Source: Microplitis mediator
Lineage: Eukaryota; Arthropoda; Insecta; Hymenoptera; Braconidae
Direction: 5' to 3'
Assembly (NCBI RefSeq): GCF_029852145.1
Contig: NC_079971.1
Coordinates: forward strand, 9,603,697-9,667,696
DNA length: 64,000 nucleotides
The notes under the pieces were generated by a model, which made no database searches, was not told where the DNA came from, and saw only the letters and a list, made by a program, of their open reading frames with translations. A program made the position numbers and the translations under genes. Positions 25,084 to 35,493 of the stretch are shown piece after piece. Position 1 is the first letter of the stretch, and every line of letters starts with the position of its first letter.

Positions 25084-25515
25084 CTACAAAATAAAACATA
25101 TAAACTTTAAGCTTTGATAAATATGTATAAAATGTAAATAATAAAAAAATAGGCTCTTACGTCTGGCTAGTTGAGTTTGAATGCACATCGTTTTGTAATC
25201 TTGATTTAAGTTCAAAGTTACATTCAGGATCATGAACGACTGAATGAACGAGTAAACATATAAAAGAATGAACTGCTCCATAGCATGAGAATGATCAGTT
25301 ACAAGATAAAAAAATAATAAAATGTTCATAGTGGACCGAGTACTTTTTTGATATTTTTTGACCCTCTTTGCAAAACACATCAAATATCCTAAAAAACAAA
25401 TTATTGCTAGAAAAATATCGAAAAATTGTAAAAAACATTTAATATGCAATTTCAAATAATGAATTATACTCACTGCGAAAATCATATCGAACACTGAAAG
25501 GTTTGAAAATCTCAT
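25084..25515 (-). other. Hydrophobic open frame, possible decayed membrane-protein exon
   Basis: A 143-residue frame with several hydrophobic helices and a good splice donor (CCAGAC|GTAAGA) following QLARR. Acceptor-like TTTTTTAG lies before a DLMCFAKRV-like segment. The hydrophobic pattern would suit an insect chemoreceptor exon. AT-rich DNA readily yields hydrophobic frames (Phe, Ile, Leu, Tyr), and no family signature is visible. I do not call it a gene. Confidence 0.15.
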
Positions 25516-26218
25516 TTTGGAAAGATTTCTCTTTATATGTCTCCATTTTTTTATAACCCCAATATCTATAATTTTGTTAATTATTCTTATGCATTTAAAT
25601 TTACACTTTAAGAGAAAACGATTTTAACAATCAAAAACAAGATGGTATTAAAGTTAGCAGATATTCAACAATATTTAAGTTTTAAAAACTATTTCAGTAT
25701 TGGTACAAAATTTAAAAAAAAAGCTTATTAAAAATTTTGGAAGAACTCTGTATGGATTAAAAATTGTTTTTTTTTTATTAATAATTTGTTTACATAAATA
25801 AATAAAAATTGTTAAATATATGTTAACTTCATTGTCATAAAATGAAAGATATGTTAGCAAATATATACTCACTATTAAAAATAGATCAAAAGTATATTTA
25901 ACGAATAGATTAATAATGATAAATTTTTAAACTATGCTGTGGTCAAACACATTTGCTCCAAAACGCCAAAGTAGAAATAAGTTGATTTGTAAACACAAAT
26001 TAATTATTATTACATAAAAATCAATATCACCAAGTAGTTTTACAAAAACAAAATTCCACATTTCAAATAAAAAAATATATTTTCTATTAAAAAATACTCT
26101 TGCTCCAAAATAAAAATTGTTATTTTTGTTGTGCAATATTCTAATCGCTTGTAGGTCTAAAGGCGGATACACATTACTGAACCATTCGCAAGCTTGATTT
26201 TATGAAGCTTGTTGTCAT

Positions 26219-26600
26219 CCCTAATAGCCACTTTAGCTTGAAATTGACATTAATTTGAGAATTGAAATTACCGAAATTTGCTGCCCGAATTTGCCGACAA
26301 TTTGACAGCAAAAGTTGGAAAGAAAAATTTGCGGTTAACTTTTCCTCAATTTAGAGGTAGCTTATGTTACTAGAAAAAAAACCCTAATAAAAGTTTCCTT
26401 GAATTTTTTGTCAAATGTCTGTCAACTTCGGGCTTTTCCGGCCTTGACGACAATTTGTATTCTCATTTGGTTAGTAAATTTATGTCAAATTGTATAGCAA
26501 GTTGCACACAAATGTCCGTCAAAAACGGAGAAGCCCGAAGTTAACGGACATTTGACAAAAAATTCAAGGAAATTTTTCTATGGTAAACTTTTGCTAAGCA
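26219..26600. repeat. CCTGATAGC-family copy inside the transposon
   Basis: Begins CCCTAATAGCCACTTTAGCT, with AAATTTGCTGCCCGAATTTG and AAGTTAACGGACATTTGAC motifs shared with copies at 8900, 38480 and 62291. The right end is frayed. Confidence 0.65.
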
Positions 26601-28431
26601 AACTGTGCTGTAAGGAATCATTATGATGATAACTAAAGATTCTGAGTAGCAATCTCAAGGCGCCGGAGATACATCGGTTTATGTTTTCACATTTATAGAA
26701 AATAATTAGTTCGTTTTAATTGTTGATAAAAATTATTGTTTGTTCCTGGTAATTTTTTTGTAAATGTGATAAAAAAAAAAAAAAAAAAAATTGGTCCTTA
26801 AGGCGGAAATGACTAGAGTCATGTTAGCTTTTTTTTCTCAACAAGCTTTAAGGAGAATTCTCATTAGTATATCTCTATTTACAAAAAATATAATAACCTT
26901 GAAATGGTATCATGAGTGTGAATGTAGCAAACATCAGACAAATTTTCAATTATAAATGAATAGAGTAATAATTAGTAAAATAAAATTTAAACAAATGCGC
27001 ATTTAAAAAATTTTGAAATTAATAGGTGCATTTTTAAAAAATATTATTTTTTAAATTATTTCCTCTATTTACTTATAATTTTAAATTTGTCTGATGTCTG
27101 CTACATTCACATTCGTAATGGTATCACTGTATTTCTGTATAATAATATTTTTTTGTTAATTATAGTTTTATTTTATGAAAAAAAATAACCGTAGCCACAG
27201 CTTTTGTTGATAATTTAATATTATAAAGATATATCAAAGTCAATAAACTGAAAAGGACGATAACCTATATTTCTACATATCATTCCTCATGAAGTTATAT
27301 ACGTGTTCGTTCAATCGATGTTATGGATTTATACAGCTTTCTTTATTTTGTAATTAAATATTAAGTTTATACATTTTATTATAATAAAAATCACTTCTAT
27401 CTTCAATTACGTTTACTAATGCACATAACTGAGTGAGAAACTCAATAATCATAATAATAATAATAATTATAACAATAATAATAATGATAATAGCAAAGCT
27501 AAGTAACAAATAATCTGACAGTGCAATCAATTGTGATAAGTTTTACTATTAAAGTTTGTAACTGGGATTAATCAAATAGGAAATAAAAAAAAAGTAGAGT
27601 TCTTAATGTCTTCGAAGTATCATAATAAGTACATTTTACTTGAAGAAATTGAACAGTTAATTATGTTTATTATTACTTAAAAAGATGTCATATTTAAGTA
27701 AAAATAAAATAGTTTTAATATTATGGACATCGAGCTGGTATTGTGTAATAATTTTCTTATGTGAAATTTGTTTTGATTTATTTTGACAAAAATAACTAAG
27801 AACTAAATGCTAACATATGAACTAAACCTTATGAGAGTAGAATATTGAAGTTAGAATGTTTAGAAATAATGTACTATTAATTGAATAAAGACAATTTTTT
27901 TATTAATTGAGCGTTATCTTTTCAATCATAATGTTCATGAGTATTTAGTTATTTATATTATTTAAAATGTAGGTTAGAAATTTTTTTCTTGGAAACTTTT
28001 TTTCTATCGCACATTGTTAAAGAATATAATCTAAATGATGTATTTTGATGTAAAAGTTTTTTTAAAAAATAAAAATAAACTATGTTGTGCATCTTTTTTG
28101 TGTATTAGAAAATTGCATTTTATTTCTTTGTCATTAGTAGTGAAAAATTTACGAATAATTGTTTATCATGAAGCTAAATTTAGCTTCAGAAAGTTTTTAT
28201 CATGATTAATTACGTTCATATTGTTTTAAATAATAAAAATCTCTAATGTAATTCTTAACCTCAATAATTTGATAGCTATATGGTTTTTCAAGCAAGATAT
28301 TAAATTTATTTTTTATTAATTTGAATAAAAGATCACTTTCATAATTTATAAACTTATAGTTTGTTTAATTAATTGATACGTCTCAAATGAAATATTCAGT
28401 AGTTTTTAATTTCTACATCATAATTTTCAAA

Positions 28432-28644
28432 TTAGTCATTATCAGCATCTTGTGTGGTTTCTATGCCTTCTTTTTCTTTGACATAAATTGCTGATTTACA
28501 AATAAATTGTATGAACTGTAACGTCTTTTGAATTGAAGAAGAACAATATCTTGCTGCAAAAAACGAAAGCTTCTCCTTTGAAGTAACTACTAAATATTGT
28601 ACTTTAATATAAGGAATCATTACGAGGCTTGTCAAAAACTGCAA
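28432..28644 (-). CDS. Possible terminal exon, unknown protein
   Basis: A minus-strand frame ending in an acidic tail (EGIETTQDADND) before TAA. Its amino-acid composition is less biased than chance frames nearby, and an acceptor-like TTTTTTGCAG lies within it. Not recognised. It lies inside the 14.5-kb transposon, so it could be a second element gene or a captured fragment. Low confidence, because no partner exon was found. Confidence 0.2.
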   Translation of the reverse strand: MQFLTSLVMIPYIKVQYLVVTSKEKLSFFAARYCSSSIQKTLQFIQFICKSAIYVKEKEGIETTQDADND

Positions 28645-29007
28645 TTACTCGAACTTCCAAGTGTTAAATAATTTATTGCTATAATGTTTCGCTAATATTT
28701 TGCGGGGTTAAGAAAAATTCAAGATAATACTATTTCTGATAAGAAAGTATATGTAAAATTGTCCAAACAAAAATGTCTGTCCCACCACTATAAATGTAAA
28801 AATTATTATAATAAAAAAGTTCCTCATCACCATATTGTCATAACGCTATTATTATTGTATTTTTATATTCAAACTATTTTAACGATTGATATTTAACTCA
28901 GAGATAATTGTCCAATTATCCAAATATGATATATTTTTTTTGTTATGAAACCTTTAGACATTCGGGGTTGTTTTTTAAATTTTTATTATTGTTAATATTC
29001 TACTCAA

Positions 29008-29056
29008 AAAAAGTTGCTATTATGTCACCATTTGGAGTCGTCATGGCATCGGTTGT
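29008..29056. promoter_or_regulatory. X-box-like motifs, left part of split array
   Basis: GTTGCTATTATGTCACC and GTCATGGCATCGGTTGTTA. The same motif style resumes at 30650, immediately after the 5S-bearing element. This shows that the element inserted into an existing array. Confidence 0.45.
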
Positions 29057-29299
29057 TACCCGGGAAAAAATGATTTTGCCTAATATATAATCATTTATAA
29101 ATGATCAGATCCAAAAATTGGCCAGATCTGATTATATGTAATCATATATGATTATATATAACCATGCATGAACGAATATAGTCATTTTTAGAATCTCATT
29201 TAGAATATCTGTAAATTATGAATTAAGTAATTTAATTAGGATCTATTGTCTTCGTCAATATAAATGTCGGTTAAATTTAAATTAAAAAAAAAAAAAATT

Positions 29300-29399
29300 G
29301 TCCGTCGACTACTATTTTACTACCAGGTCACCTGTCCATTTAATGTCCCCCGTCGATGCTGCTTAACTTTGGCGATCGCTGGATTGTAGTCTGATCCTC
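29300..29399 (-). pseudogene. 5S rRNA-derived sequence, reverse copy
   Basis: On the minus strand it contains GTTAAGCAGCATCGACGG and ATGGACAGGTGACCTGGTAG, matching the internal control region of 5S rRNA and the copy at 1864-1960. Both copies lie inside the same transposon family, so the element family, not each locus separately, captured the 5S sequence. Confidence 0.75.
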
Positions 29400-29630
29400 T
29401 AGTTTGTTATACACTTATAATTAGGAAAAGTTTATGGCATTACTTAAATCAAATAATCAAATTGATACACCCTACGTAAATAATTCACCTAATTATAAAT
29501 TTGGTTTTGTACATAAATTACAATATAGAATTCATTGGATACATATAATTAAATCTATTTAACTATAAACTTATAAAGATTCGTATATAAATCGATATCG
29601 ATTTATACTTTTAAATTGTTGTCGAAACCT

Positions 29631-30040
29631 CCCGATGAAAAAAGATTTTATACAATTGTATAGAATTATATATCAATTATATATGGACTATATATAATTA
29701 TATATAGACTATATATAATTGGATAGAAAAAATGGCCCGATCCAATTGTATACAATTTGTATAGAAAATTGTATACAATTCTATACAAATTGTATACAAT
29801 TCTATATAATTATATACAATTCTATACAATTCTATATATTGCAATTATATAGAAATGTATATAATTATATAGAATTGTATATAATTTGTATATAATTTGT
29901 ATAAAATTGTATATAATTATATAGACTTGTATACAATTTGTGTAGAATCGTATACAATTTCTATACAGTTATATACAATTGGATCGGGCCATTTTTTGTA
30001 TATAATTTTATACAATTGTATAAAATCTTTTTTCATCGGG
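29631..30040. mobile_element. 410-bp MITE nested in the 5S-bearing element
   Basis: Termini CCCGATGAAAAAAGATTTTA and TAAAATCTTTTTTCATCGGG. The interior is composed of TATACAATTGTATAGAATT palindromes. Host sequence is GAAACCT before and CTTTGAAC after. The paralogous site in copy 1 (near 1762, reverse) reads GAAACCTTTGAAC, so the insertion duplicated just CT. This is a direct empty-site demonstration of a 2-bp TSD. Confidence 0.85.
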
Positions 30041-30649
30041 CTTTGAACATTTTTTAAGTATTGGGGATTTAAGTTTGATTGATAGTTGCAGATACAAATT
30101 GAATAACATTGATATTAAAAAATTGTCATATTATGTAATATATATATATTTTGGAACTATATCCATAATTAAATATTTATAGGTTTCATATCAATGAAGT
30201 CTGATCAGATCTAATCATACATAGACATATAACTACATATAAGTTTATATTAGTCATGTCTGATCAGATCCAATCATATATAAACTTATGCACGACTATA
30301 CATGAATTTATATTAGCCATGTCTGATCAGATCTAATTATACATAGGCCTATATCTAATTATATATGGGTTTGTATCAATCATGTCTGATCAGATCTAGT
30401 CAGATATAATTCAGGTCTGATCAGATCTAATTATGTATAGACCTATATATAGCTTTATACATAGTTTGAGACATAATGTATTGGTCAGACATGATCAGAT
30501 CAAATTATATATAACGTCATACATAATTTTATATGGAAGTAGATATGATTATATATAATCATACATAAACTTATATATAATTATATATAATATTATATAT
30601 AATCATACATAATTATATATAATTATGCAAAATCATTTCTTCCCGGGTA

Positions 30650-30845
30650 TGGAGAATGTTGTCATAGCAACGGCTGCTATGGAGACTGCAGTCACGGTTT
30701 CTATAGTGTCTGCTGTGATGGCAACGGTTGCTATGGTGTCCGCTTTCATGGCAACGGTTGTTATGGAAACTGTTGTCATAGAAACGGTTGTTACATGGGA
30801 ATGGTTGGTCATATTAGTAGCTGATTCGGACTGTAGACGCGAGTT
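30650..30845. promoter_or_regulatory. Tandem RFX X-box-like array
   Basis: Runs of GTTGTCATAGCAAC, GATGGCAACGGTTGCTATGG and CATGGCAACGGTTGTTATGG, a degenerate tandem array. Each unit resembles the X-box (GTTRCCATGGYAAC) bound by RFX transcription factors. It sits about 30 bp inside the right TIR of the 14.5-kb transposon. Whether it acts as an enhancer is inference. Frames on both strands through it are repeat-derived. Confidence 0.5.
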
Positions 30846-30874
30846 GGCGCGCAAAAGCCTTCTCGTATAAAAGA

Positions 30875-31538
30875 AAATTAATGGACATAGAAATAATATG
30901 ATAATTTGTAAGTAATTTCAATTACTCGGTTTGAATAAACTACTTTTCAAAAACGTAAATTGTAATTAACAGTAAAAAAATAAACGAAATAATAAATTTA
31001 TTTGTAATAAAAATTTAATTAAAAATCTAGCATGGCTATTATAAGGGTCTTCGACAGAAATAAATTTTTTTTTTTATGATAATGATAATAAATTTTTGGA
31101 TTAAAAATAAATTTAAGAAATAATTATTTGTTTCGATTGATTAAAAACCCGATGTTCAAATTATTGCCAATTAATCTAAGGTATTGACAGGCAGCGCCAC
31201 AATGTTGTTAGATGTATGAAATATAATATCCTTACAATTAGCATCGATTGTTTATAATAAAATTAGTCAATTAATACTACTGTATCAATAATTCAAATGA
31301 ACCGGCAATCACCGACAAACGATTTTCTAACAATTGGAATAAAAAAATTTGTAAAATATCGAAGTAGAGGGGGTAAATAAAAAAAAATATAGGCTAAATT
31401 TTATTTATTTTTTTATAAATAAACAATTACCCGACAAACAATTATAATAGACCAACATTGACCGACAAACGACCAACAAACGATTCCAATTAAAATAAAT
31501 CGGATCGGTTTATAATGAGGGGCTAAGTAAGTGGAGCT
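30875..31538 (-). repeat. 664-bp terminal inverted repeat, right
   Basis: Inverted partner of 17073-17736. It ends ...GTAAGTGGAGCT, followed by the TSD CATTTCTC. Confidence 0.92.
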
Positions 31539-32336
31539 CATTTCTCTGTACAAAAAAAAAACTAAGTTTTACGAATGATTTTGTGTCTTACCACCAGCAA
31601 TCGCGTGGCGCTACCATAAAATTCCAACAACTATACAGTAATAATGATAACGATTTAAGTAATTATAATTTTTTCTTTTTAAATGTCATTAAATTTGAAA
31701 TTCTAATAAAATACTGACAAAGTCAGGATTCAAATTTAATGACATTTAAAAAGAAAAAATTATAATTACTTAAATCATTATCATTATTATTGTATTGTTG
31801 TTGGAATTTTATGGTAGCGCCACGCGATTGCAGGTGGTAAGACACAAAATCATTCGTAAACCTTAGTTTTGTTTTGTACAGAGAAATGTTGAAACTGACT
31901 TTGGTCAACATAGAAAAATTTTTAAATAGAAAAATTTTTTCATAGAATTGTTGTGTCATAGAGATATGCAGAATAGAGAAATATTAAGGAGAGTTGTATA
32001 GTTATGGAGAAATTCCATAATATAAATATGTTAACACCTAATTCTGTCATATTATAGTAAATTTTGTGGAGACTTAATTTTCATAGAGATATATAATATA
32101 GAGATATTTTGGACATGAATTATTTTCGCACATATTTATACTTAATAGAATAAGTTTACATAGAGATAATTTTACATAGAATTATTTTGCAACATAAATA
32201 TATTTAGTATTGATATTTTCGCATAGAAATCTATTTAAGAGAGTTGTATGTTGATAGAGTAATAATAGTAGAGATGTGTAAGGCACGCTTGTAACCGGGT
32301 ACGGTATGAATACCCGCCGCTGATTGTTTTTTTTGT
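31539..32336. mobile_element. Palindromic transposon A, copy 1, right part
   Basis: Resumes at the second CATTTCTC and includes a self-inverted centre (about 31570-31870, with AAAATTCCAACAA and TTGTTGGAATTTT). It ends CCCGCCGCTGATTG. The 78-aa frame here is part of the palindrome. Confidence 0.88.
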
Positions 32337-32359
32337 AATGTCATCACATACTTTAGGTG

Positions 32360-32720
32360 CCCTGATAGCCACTTTAATCGTAAGTTAACTTCAAGCTTCT
32401 GCCGTATTCGGAAGCCAACTTAAAGGAAAGTGTTGGAGAGCAACTAGTTACGATCAAGTTAACAGTAAATTGTCTGTAACCTGAATTCAATTTGACTACA
32501 ACACTACAAGTGTTCCTGTTAGACAATGATGTTATGTTGATTGAAAGTTTCACTTCAAATTGATGACAAGTTTTTCTGTCAAATTACATTCAGTTGACGG
32601 CCGTAGATTTGCGTCAAATTGCGAGCAAGTTATCCAGCAAAGGCTTGCCAGAAACTTGTTGTCAAGTTAGCCGAAAATGTTTCACTGCAGAACTTGCTAA
32701 GTAAAGTGTAGTTATCAGGG
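32360..32720. mobile_element. 361-bp CCTGATAGC-family element, complete
   Basis: Inverted ends CCCTGATAGCCACTTT and AGTGTAGTTATCAGGG with TG on both sides. The interior carries family phrases GCCGTATTCGGAAGCCAACT and TTGCCAGAAACTTGTTGTCA. This is the clearest bounded copy of the family in the window. Confidence 0.75.
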
Positions 32721-32722
32721 TG

Positions 32723-33836
32723 TGTGTGTAATTCATTTTTCTCGAGCTCTTAACTATCACCGATATATAAAATTAATGGAATACGAAACAAACAACGTTA
32801 ACGAATATAATTATAAATTGTTATAATTTCGGTAAATAATTCACATCATGTTTCTCACAGGTTTATCATTTGCTAAAAAAGCCAAAAGCAAGTAAGTTTA
32901 TTTCTGGAAATAATAAATAAAGTAATCATCGGGATTAGATTTTTTCGAGCTTGAATTATTTTGAGCATCAAGTAAAAGACCCTAAACCAGATCACTATCA
33001 TTAGTAGCTCACTTTTACTGATTATTTCGCTTTTGTTATTTTTATAAAAAAAAAAAAAATTAACGAATTTCATAATTTATTATAAATTTAAGTTAAGTTA
33101 CTGTTTTTAAATCCCGCTCAACCGGCCAATTTTTACTTTACCGTTCGTTAGGTTAGGTTAGCTTCAATTCTTTAATAATTGTTATAATTATATATATGTT
33201 AGTCAATATATATTTTAAATTTGTGGGAATTAAATAAAGTAATATATTTTATCAATTATCCACCAAATCAATAAACTTATCGTAAATAGTTATAAAAAAC
33301 AAAAAAGAATTTTTCATTTCTCATACCAATTAATAAAGAGTGAGGAGCTAATCTCGCTCCAATCAAAAGCGATTGGCTAATGAATCTTTTACCTTGATTC
33401 ATTAATTATTTTTTAAATCATAGCATTTTGTACGAGTGTGATTTAAAACAATCCGAAATGATTGAAAACAATTCAATTCTAATACTTAAAAGATATACAT
33501 TCATCATTGAGTAAATCATTTTCTTTAGTCAGGGTAACTGACAATAGGCAGTGTGTACAATTTTGAAATTAGTAAATAAAACTGAAGAAGATTAAAAATA
33601 AAAAAATGCTTATGTAGTTAAATGAAAGATCAGTATGTGCGTTTTTTTCAATTTAATTACTTTAATTAGGTGATTCACCTATTTATAATTTATAAGTTAT
33701 CTCATCAGATACTTTCAAACTCATTGAAATTTTATTGAAGTTGACAATATTTTCTTAATCTATAAGGATGAGAAAAGTGTTGTTGATAGATAAAGTTTTA
33801 TTAACAAATATATTATGATTGTTTAGACATGTTTTA
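32723..33836. other. Intergenic sequence upstream of the small gene
   Basis: AT-rich. A GGTTAGGTTAG motif is near 33150, and a frayed fragment of the AATGATTGAAAACAATT MITE family is near 33440-33535. The promoter of the gene at 33837 should lie here, but no core element is certain. Confidence 0.35.
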
Positions 33837-34114
33837 ATGATGGTGGAAAGTTTAGTGAGTGGACATAAGATAAATAGAATTCGTGAAAGACTTGCCGATA
33901 AATTGGAATTCATGTTCTTCGATCCCTATGGTAACTTTGATTTATTAATTGAAATTTATTTCGTAATAATTTGTGTGAAACACTTATATTTATTTTAATT
34001 TTAGTTCAGCAAGAAGTAATGTACAGAGAAAAAAAAAAGCTTTGTAATATATATAGATTGAAAGAGACATCAAAACCATATCCTGTCCGTAAGAAGCATT
34101 ATTGGGAATCTTAA
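33837..34114 (+). CDS. Small two-exon gene, 67-aa basic protein, unknown
   Basis: Exon 1 is 33837-33930 and exon 2 is 34005-34114. The 74-nt intron has donor G|GTAACT and acceptor TTTTAG|TTCAGC, and the join keeps frame and ends at TAA. The product starts MMVESLVSGHKINRIRERL, continues through FMFFDPY, and has a Lys-rich second half ending PVRKKHYWES. It has no signal peptide or membrane segment. An acceptor-like TGTTTAG just before the ATG with an open frame (HVL) leaves open an upstream exon. Its composition and spliced frame look genuinely coding compared with chance frames around it. I do not recognise the family. It converges with the fragment at 34273-34598. Confidence 0.55.
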
Positions 34115-34272
34115 TTTTAATTTCATATTACTCATGTTTTGAACGCTTCATTATAATTAATATAGTACTTGATGATTTTTAAAATGATTCAAACCATAAT
34201 TTATAACAAATAAGTTTAAAACAATAAATATTTGGATTATTGAATAATAGCTATACCAAAATATGCTTGTTT

Positions 34273-34598
34273 CTAAATTCCTTTAACAATCGAATCAATA
34301 AGTAATAAAATTAAGTATCTCGTCATGTATTCATTTCGTACTTGCTTATAAGCACCCCAAATCACTAGTCTATGCTGAGACAACTCCATGCAGTAGATTT
34401 CTGTACCGGTATAATTATGTGATAGAATCAAGAAAAATGTTTCTGGTTCAAGCAAAAGAATTTCCTTCAACAAATCAAATTTCTCAAAGCAACAGTCTCT
34501 TAACGCCAAAACGTGTGTATGCACCAACCAAGAAATAAAGTAGCCTAGACCAAGACGATCATTTCTTGGGAGAAAATCACGAGATCATGCCCAGTCGT
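34273..34598 (-). pseudogene. Coding fragment, unknown protein, probable frameshift
   Basis: On the minus strand an open stretch reads from SRDFLPRNDRLGLGYFISW through LLLEPETFFLILSHNYTGTE to YLILLLIDSIVKGI and stops at 34273. Directly upstream, in another frame, an acceptor-like TTACCAG is followed by EHYKRLGMIS and then TGA. Removing one base would join the two smoothly, so this looks like a frameshifted terminal exon or a sequence error. Composition is well balanced and unlike AT-driven chance frames. The family is not recognised. It lies tail to tail with the small gene at 33837. Confidence 0.4.
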
Positions 34599-35317
34599 TT
34601 GTAGTGTTCCTGGTAAGCAATATGATTTTTTTTTTTTTTTTTCAGAACATATTTTGAACTTGAAACCAATTTAGGCATGAAAATACTTCTCTGTCATTTG
34701 ACAAGTACCTATATTGATGGTAGTATATTAAATCCTATATACATATTTTATTGTGGCATCACAGGGTTGCAAAAAATGCATTTTCAATATAATTGATTAA
34801 TCACACTGAAAAAAAGAAATATTCGTCCCAAATCAATTTATTCGTGAGTTTTTTTATAATATTTTTTAATGACACATAAATATATTTGGTACAACTAAGT
34901 ATGACAGTTGATTCAAATAATTTTATATCATTTTATTTTTATTCGAATTATTCATTTTTTTAACCCTTAACGGCCACACGGGGTGATTAGTAACCCCAGG
35001 CTTAAAAAAAGTGGGATTAGAGGTCTTAAACCTTTCAAATAAATACAATAAACGCCATCTGCCGGTGACAGACATGTGTGAGATGTGACTTCACTACATA
35101 GAAAGCCAAAGAAATGCACAGTGGCGTTGTGAGCATTCGTTTTATCAGCCTGGGGTGACTAGTTACCCCAGTGTGGCCGTAACCGCAGTTCAGTCACAAT
35201 ATTTATTTTATTTTTATTAACTTATTTCAGTGTCAATCGATAAAATAAAGATAAGTTGTTCATTTTTTAGTAATAAAAAATATATTTTTCTCAATTTATC
35301 TATAAATTGTCTTATTG

Positions 35318-35480
35318 AGAAGGTTTGCATGTTTTAGGTTTCCACTATATTCAAATGGTCTATAACTTATTGAGCCACACCGTCCATCGTACGGTAATAC
35401 ACCATTTAAATATAGTGGAAACCTAAAACATGCAAACATGCAAATAACCTTCTCAATAAGACGATTTATAGATAAATTGA
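35318..35480. repeat. Large hairpin within the piggyBac-like element
   Basis: TAGGTTTCCACTATATTCAAATGG and its inverted partner flank a loop with CCGTCCATCGTACGGTAATAC. One arm and loop recur at 35940-36045, so the tRNA-like sequence is bracketed by direct copies. Confidence 0.7.
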
Positions 35481-35493
35481 AAAAAATTTAGAT

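Larger units (their letters stand above)
23742..26218. other. Transposon interior upstream of the transposase; no confirmed gene
   Basis: Probably contains the 5'-UTR intron and promoter of the transposase gene, because an acceptor lies directly before its ATG. A MITE-like ACACAGAAAAAAAAA...TTTTTTTTTGTGT unit is at about 24573-24777. Hydrophobic minus-strand frames at 25084-25515, 25927-26172 and 24340-24549 are listed separately or rejected. Confidence 0.4.
26600..29056. other. AT-rich transposon interior, mostly featureless
   Basis: A 30-bp poly-A-like tract near 26770 and an ATAATAATAATAATAAT tract near 27449-27490. Apart from the frame at 28432-28644 and the X-box-like motifs at 29008-29056, nothing was recognised. 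Confidence 0.4.
29059..30647. mobile_element. 5S-bearing transposon, copy 2 (reverse), nested
   Basis: Termini CCCGGGAAAAAATGATTTTG and CAAAATCATTTCTTCCCGGG with TA on both sides (29057-29058, 30648-30649). The interior matches copy 1 (906-2242) in reverse: the 5S-like segment, the TTAAGTATTGGGG region and the TGATCAGATC repeats. Its terminal sequence differs from copy 1 (CCCGGGAAAAAATGAT against CCCGATGAAAAAAGAT). It contains a 410-bp insertion at 29631-30040. Confidence 0.8.
17073..31538. mobile_element. 14.5-kb MULE/Foldback-like transposon, 664-bp TIRs
   Basis: Left arm 17073-17736 and right arm 30875-31538 are inverted copies of equal length (664 bp) starting AGCTCCACTTACTTAGCCCC. The element is bordered by CATTTCTC at 17065-17072 and 31539-31546. 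The uninterrupted host sequence (AACATTTCTCTGTAC) can be read in the other palindromic copy at about 56098-56115 (reverse), confirming a clean 8-bp duplication. It encodes a transposase fused to protease-like modules (19164-23737). Later insertions inside include a 5S-bearing element (29059-30647) and small MITEs. Long TIRs, an 8-bp TSD and the transposase type fit MuDR/Foldback. The near-identical TIRs suggest recent movement. Confidence 0.9.

Noticed and set aside
30625..30870. 81-aa and 73-aa Val/Thr/Met-rich frames on opposite strands
   Set aside because: Produced by the X-box-like tandem repeat; no independent coding evidence.
17065..31546. Two unrelated repeats flanking the region rather than one transposon
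   Set aside because: Equal-length 664-bp inverted arms, an exact 8-bp duplication and a continuous empty site in a paralogous element together are best explained by a single insertion.
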